From positions 8,310,501-8,374,500 of the forward strand of contig OX485805.1 in the NCBI GenBank assembly GCA_950295325.1: DNA of 64,000 nt, given 5' to 3'. The DNA comes from Polytrichum commune. Its lineage: Eukaryota > Streptophyta > Polytrichopsida > Polytrichales > Polytrichaceae. Position numbers and translations under genes: made by a program. This document shows, one piece after another, positions 60,401 through 64,000 of this stretch. The first letter of the stretch is position 1. Every line of letters begins with the position of its first letter. The notes beneath the pieces were generated by a model. It was not told the DNA's origin. It was given only the letters and a program-made list of their open reading frames with translations, and made no database searches.

Positions 60401-61882
60401 TACCCTAGTATCAATATGGTATTAGGATGGTATCGACAGGAATGGGAAGATTCTCTCATCTTGTGATACCCACCAAGTAACTATATGTGACTGGTATTAC
60501 AATATTGATACTGGTCAGGTAGGTTCTTTGATACCATTATCCTTACTGTAAATTGATACCATGCATCCACCCATATTCCAGTCCAACATTGGTACAAACC
60601 TAGCTGTTCCGGAGACAACCCATTGTCTATTACATTGTGGATTACAATTGAAGTTCGTAATTTCACTCTTCTTTTTGCAACCACGTACCTTATTCTGCCT
60701 TGTTGCCTCTCCAACGTTTAAAAACCCAATTCACTGTTTGTTGTCTAACAGGGGTAACAGGACAGTGGGAATACCGAGGGCCATTTCAAGCATTTGGCTC
60801 CATAGCTAGAACTGAGGGACTGAGAGGCTTGTTTCGAGGAGTTGGTCCTACCATGCAGAGGGCCGCATTACTAAATGCAGCACAGATTCCCAGCTATGAC
60901 CACACAAAATATACTCTTATAAGCTCTGGGCTCATGCATGAAGGCATCACCTGCCATTTGGTGTCGTCAATGACTGCTGGGCTTGTGACTGCAGTTGTGA
61001 TGTCACCGATTGATCTCATCAAAACCAGGTAAGTTATAAACCCAAAACCCATATTAGAGTTATACATAAATTTCCAGGTCAAACTCTAGGTGAATTGGCT
61101 CAAAGGTGAATTTGAGAGCTTATGCATGAAGTCACCCAAGTTTTCTTAAGGCTAAAATTTCCATGCTAGAAGAGTGGAGACGGGCTATAACAAAACCAGC
61201 TTTGGAGCTTGTCATATTAGGATCGGTGTGCCAAGCTAGCCTTCTATAGGCCAAGTCTGGATTTAGGGTGGTGGGTCCCATGGGCCAAACCCTATTTTGA
61301 GATCCTCAAGCTCTCTCAAAGCTTTTGGATTGAAAGAGGAGGTCCAAGGATTTCCACCCATGTTTTAAAAACAAGACTTTCTAACAAACTTCTAATAGGA
61401 AGGCCTTCAAAGGGGCACGAAACTCCTAGTTTGGTACCTTGTTGAGGAACTTTGCAAATGACTCTATTGACGTGTAATCCTTCTTCTGCAAACTGGTCAT
61501 GTGTAAAGTCATTTCCTCCTGATCAGTGGCCTATACACTCAATTTTAGTTGGTCACTCCTCAAAGGACCTTGAGACTCAATGCACTGACACTGATTGGTA
61601 TGTCAGGTTATAGTGTGTGTGTCCAATACTGGTGTTTATATGGAGCATTGATTATGCTACATTGTTGTGCACAGGATTATGCAGCAAGCTATCCAGGCAG
61701 GTGGGGAAGGTGTACTATATTCATCAACTCTTGATTGTTTCTGGAAGACCTTGCGAGCGGAAGGACCCCAAGGTTTGTACAAAGGATTCATTCCTGTATG
61801 GATGCGAATTGGCCCCCATACAATCATCACGTTTTTCTTTTACGAGCAGTTTCGAAAAGCCCTTGGCATGCGACCTGTTTAA
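57450..61882 (+). CDS. Mitochondrial substrate carrier, UCP/dicarboxylate group, six exons
   Basis: Six-helix inner-membrane carrier of the SLC25 family, 330 aa, expected to exchange small organic anions or uncouple. It looks closest to UCP/DIC-type proteins annotated as ucpB-like. Exons: 57450-57513, about 58549-58691, 59426-59575, 60079-60229, 60752-61028, 61675-61882; phases agree throughout. Exon 1 is short and starts at ATG 57450. The three carrier signature motifs are altered in two repeats. Repeat 1 is NPVNVVKVR (Asn53 in place of Asp/Glu) and repeat 2 is NPTDVVMIR (Met156 in place of Lys). Repeat 3 is normal, SPIDLIKTR (255-262). NAAQIPSYDHTKYTL is a UCP-like helix 4 segment. Repeat C and a family B MITE lie in introns 3 and 4. 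Confidence 0.92.
57617..57651 (+). repeat. (GTT)n(GTC)n microsatellite in carrier intron 1
   Basis: Trinucleotide run starting TTGTTG and changing to GTCGTC in the first intron of the carrier gene. Confidence 0.85.
59640..59985 (+). repeat. Dispersed repeat family C, copy in carrier intron 3
   Basis: TTAGGATATGAAACATGTGA, GTTAGCAGATCCAAAACAAG, TCATATAGGTCCCCC, CATGTTAGTCCAATCTC and TAAGTAATCAAATTAGGCATG. It is a complete-looking copy lying between exons 3 and 4. Confidence 0.7.
60239..60591 (-). mobile_element. hAT-like MITE family B, copy at a splice donor
   Basis: The 353-bp element begins CAGTGTTGAACTGGTATG and ends ATTCCAGTCCAACATTG. Flanks TAACAAAC (60231-60238) and GTACAAAC (60592-60599) share six of eight bases. 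The left flank overlaps the 5' splice site of intron 4 (G|GTAAC at 60230), so the insertion is nine bases from exon 4. The exon still has a GTAAC donor. Confidence 0.8.
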
Positions 61883-62647
61883 ACAAAACTATCATGTACT
61901 GTGAAAATCTCTGTACACTATCATGTACTCGGAGCTTCTAATCAAGTACTCACCAGGTGGATTGAGATTAGGTTTTTTTTATTGTGCAAACACCATGAAA
62001 TAAGGGATGATCTCTTATCCAGAATTTCTGTATTAAACATTTGATCACAAGTGGAAGAGCTCTCAACACAATTTGGACACTAAACATGTTGAGTGCTCTC
62101 GGATGTTGTGAACAAAATATCTGATGTATTGTGCAATCCACAATGCTGAGTCCTGCTAACTATGGAAGTCAGAGTTTTGTAACACTGTGTAACAATCACT
62201 TTGATTCAACTCTATCAGACATTAAATACTGACTGTGAAGTAAGATATTCTGAATGTTGGAATTGGGTTGATGCAAGAGCCTAGTTGTGTTTACAAAATT
62301 GTCATACCTATCTATCAACCAAGTTACATGTTCTTTTCCTATTGATAAGTGTTGCCGGATATGCAATTAATCTCAATGCACAAGCCAAAACATAATTATT
62401 GTGTCAAGGTCACTAGCAGACTGGAATGTCTCAATGTTGTCTTTGATCACATTTTGTGAATTGTTTTGCGTCGTCCCAATGGCTCAGGACTACTTTGAAA
62501 CTGTAATACATCCATCATCGCACCCACACAGACCCTCTTCAGTAACAGACTGGTTCTCCCCTTGCTACTAATGTATCCAGAAACTCATGACAATGTGACG
62601 ATGAATCTATAATGGAAATAACAGTGATGTTATCATCATGATTCAGG
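61883..62647. other. Gap between convergent genes
   Basis: Holds the 3' untranslated region of the carrier gene on the plus strand and that of the amidase gene on the minus strand. No frame of interest. Confidence 0.5.
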
Positions 62648-64000
62648 CTATTCAGTAAATTGATGACTCACAATCGAGTTTCTTGCAATAAGATGTGATG
62701 ATTCCCTGAGACTTGATTTACGTTGTGCCAGGAGCTGCATGGTTATCACACAAAAAATCAACAAAGAAGAAAGATAAACTTTGGAACTAGTTCCACAACA
62801 GCAAAAGGTAATATGATCACTGGAGATTGAAAAGAAGGAAATTCACTCTTAGTTTAGGGTTTAGGGTTTAGGTATTGATGAATGCCACTACAGCTACAAT
62901 TACTACAATGATTTGCAGTTACTCAGCAACAGTTATTACAATCAAGATATCAACATTGTGGAATTCACTTACATCAACTTCATGCTTTATTGGAAGATAT
63001 AGCTTGTTCAAAGATTCTAGTAAGAACATGTCGCCTCCATATCTTGCCAAAACTGATATACTTATTGGTATTCCCCGCAGTTTTCCCATAGGAAGTGTCA
63101 CCTATCCATTCAGTAGTAAAGGTTCATTGGCCTATTGGCTTATTCTGAAAATGAATGTGTACACCATTAGCTTGAATTAAGATCTATAAATTAATCATCT
63201 GTAATTGGGCACAAAACTGAAACATCGAAGAGGATTAATAATTATAGGAAAAATGGGTTCTTACTTGACAACAACTTGCCATTGTTGCAATGCTCATGAG
63301 ACTCAGAGCCCTTGATTCAAAGATTTCCAACTCTCTGTTTTTGGCCGTCCTACTTGGAGGCAAAGCTGGTGTTGATGGCAGTATCAGCAACACATCATTC
63401 TACAAAATTCACAGTTCCAGAATAGGAACTTGAAGGTTTTAGATTACTTCGAAGTAATCTGAAATATGAATTCATATTGATTGGTATAAATATATGCATG
63501 TCAATCTGATTGTTTTCTTATTGCTAAAACTGAACTCTGTTCTCTTTTGAATATCACCAAACAGCTGTAAAAGGTGTAAATTATACCAGTAGGAGGTCAT
63601 TGAGAACAACTCGCGTCTCTTCCTTTACTTTTAAGGCTATCCTATGCAAGCCATCCAAATGAGCTGCCAATGCAAATTTCACACGTGCATCCACTTCGGG
63701 GGCAAGCTTGGGATTTATTTCTACAAACCACTTTTGATGGTGTTCTTTGAATTCACCCCTGCACAAATAGTTACCAGTCTTGGCTGATTTTGGTGTCCTT
63801 CAGGGCCTGAAGTCCAAATGGAATAATTTTACATCAACTTACATGCTTTTAACCTCTCTAAGCATTTGACACTGTTTACAAGATTATGTAAACATGTGTA
63901 CCGGAGTATCAAAAGCATGGCGTCACGTAGGCCATCGAAGGCAGTGTATTTAGAGGTGTCCTGCTTTAATATCCGTTCTTCCTCAATCAAGAAGCTTTGG
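62648..64000 (-). CDS. Amidase-signature protein (AMI1/Toc64 type), 3' part
   Basis: C-terminal portion of a plant amidase-signature protein; the start lies beyond the right edge. Exons in coding order: 64000-63902 (partial), 63758-63587, 63399-63265, 63101-62973 and probably 62734-62648; phases agree. Family marks: RGEFKEHHQKWF, PKLAPEVDARV, DVLLILPSTPALPP, SRALSLMSIATMASCCQ and VTLPMGKLRGIPISISVLAR. This order matches the end of AMI1 (indole-3-acetamide amidohydrolase) and of Toc64/OEP64. The last exon encodes a polar 28-aa tail with stop at 62648. No TPR domain follows, so AMI1 is more likely than Toc64. The catalytic Ser-Ser-Lys region is outside the window, so activity cannot be judged. 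Confidence 0.8.
62853..62872. repeat. Interstitial telomere-like repeat
   Basis: Two and a half copies of TTTAGGG (plant telomere unit) within the presumed last intron of the amidase gene. It is too short to be more than a telobox-like motif. Confidence 0.7.

Noticed and set aside
62853-62872. Chromosome-end telomere
   Set aside because: Only two and a half TTTAGGG units inside a gene intron.
62648-64000. Toc64/OEP64 rather than AMI1
   Set aside because: No TPR-coding exon follows the amidase end; a short tail with a stop does. Not fully excluded, since the N-terminal part is outside the window.

Overview
This is a nuclear window from a land plant. Genes are sparse, with spliced GT-AG exons typical of plants, and lie in AT-rich DNA full of transposon debris. 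The gene families are plant ones: a multi-exon GDSL lipase, a VGT1-type vacuolar sugar carrier, a CYP72-clan P450 and an AMI1/Toc64-type amidase. Some repeat-borne fragments (a protein with a VGHTHND motif, a protein-kinase family, a LINE) remind me of non-seed plants (moss, lycophyte or fern grade). I cannot fix the lineage from sequence alone. No CRISPR array, operon or complete tRNA/rRNA gene was seen. Layout: 1-3.9 kb, repeats only. 3.9-7.2 kb, five-exon GDSL esterase/lipase on the minus strand, with a one-base frameshift in exon 4 and an inverted pair of one repeat family on either side. 8-20 kb, mobile-element territory: decayed open frames, a VGHTHND-type pseudogene, a 2.1-kb element inserted in a tandem duplication, a Tourist-like MITE and hAT-like MITEs. 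18.7-22.4 kb, a single-exon sarcosine-oxidase-like FAD enzyme behind a duplicated upstream region. 22.4-36.6 kb, gene desert, very AT-rich at 24-26 kb. 36.7-39.1 kb, an intronless vacuolar sugar transporter with tandem repeats in its leader and a tandem copy of its 3' end. 39.4-44.4 kb, nested transposons and a dead protein-kinase gene. 44.5-48.9 kb, a complete five-exon P450 whose heme signature has Ile in place of the conserved Arg. 49.7-50.8 kb, LINE fragment. 53.4-53.6 kb, a small secreted Cys-rich (LTP-like) protein. 57.45-61.9 kb, a six-exon mitochondrial carrier of the UCP/dicarboxylate group. 62.6 kb to the right edge, the 3' half of an amidase-signature gene. The proteins look like ordinary metabolic and transport genes with no evident shared pathway. 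The most distinctive content is the mobile-element record. Three copies of one ~230-bp hAT-like MITE each have a different perfect 8-bp target duplication (CTGGGAAG, GTCTGAAG, CTTCAAGT). A second hAT-like family has four copies, two of them in introns of the GDSL and carrier genes; the carrier copy starts nine bases after an exon. A third hAT-like element is nested inside an older repeat. A Tourist-like MITE has a TTA duplication. I found no convincing new multi-gene system. The best leads are the unusual P450 heme signature, the intronless transporter with duplicated flanks, the carrier with two altered signature motifs, and the duplicated promoter of the oxidase gene.
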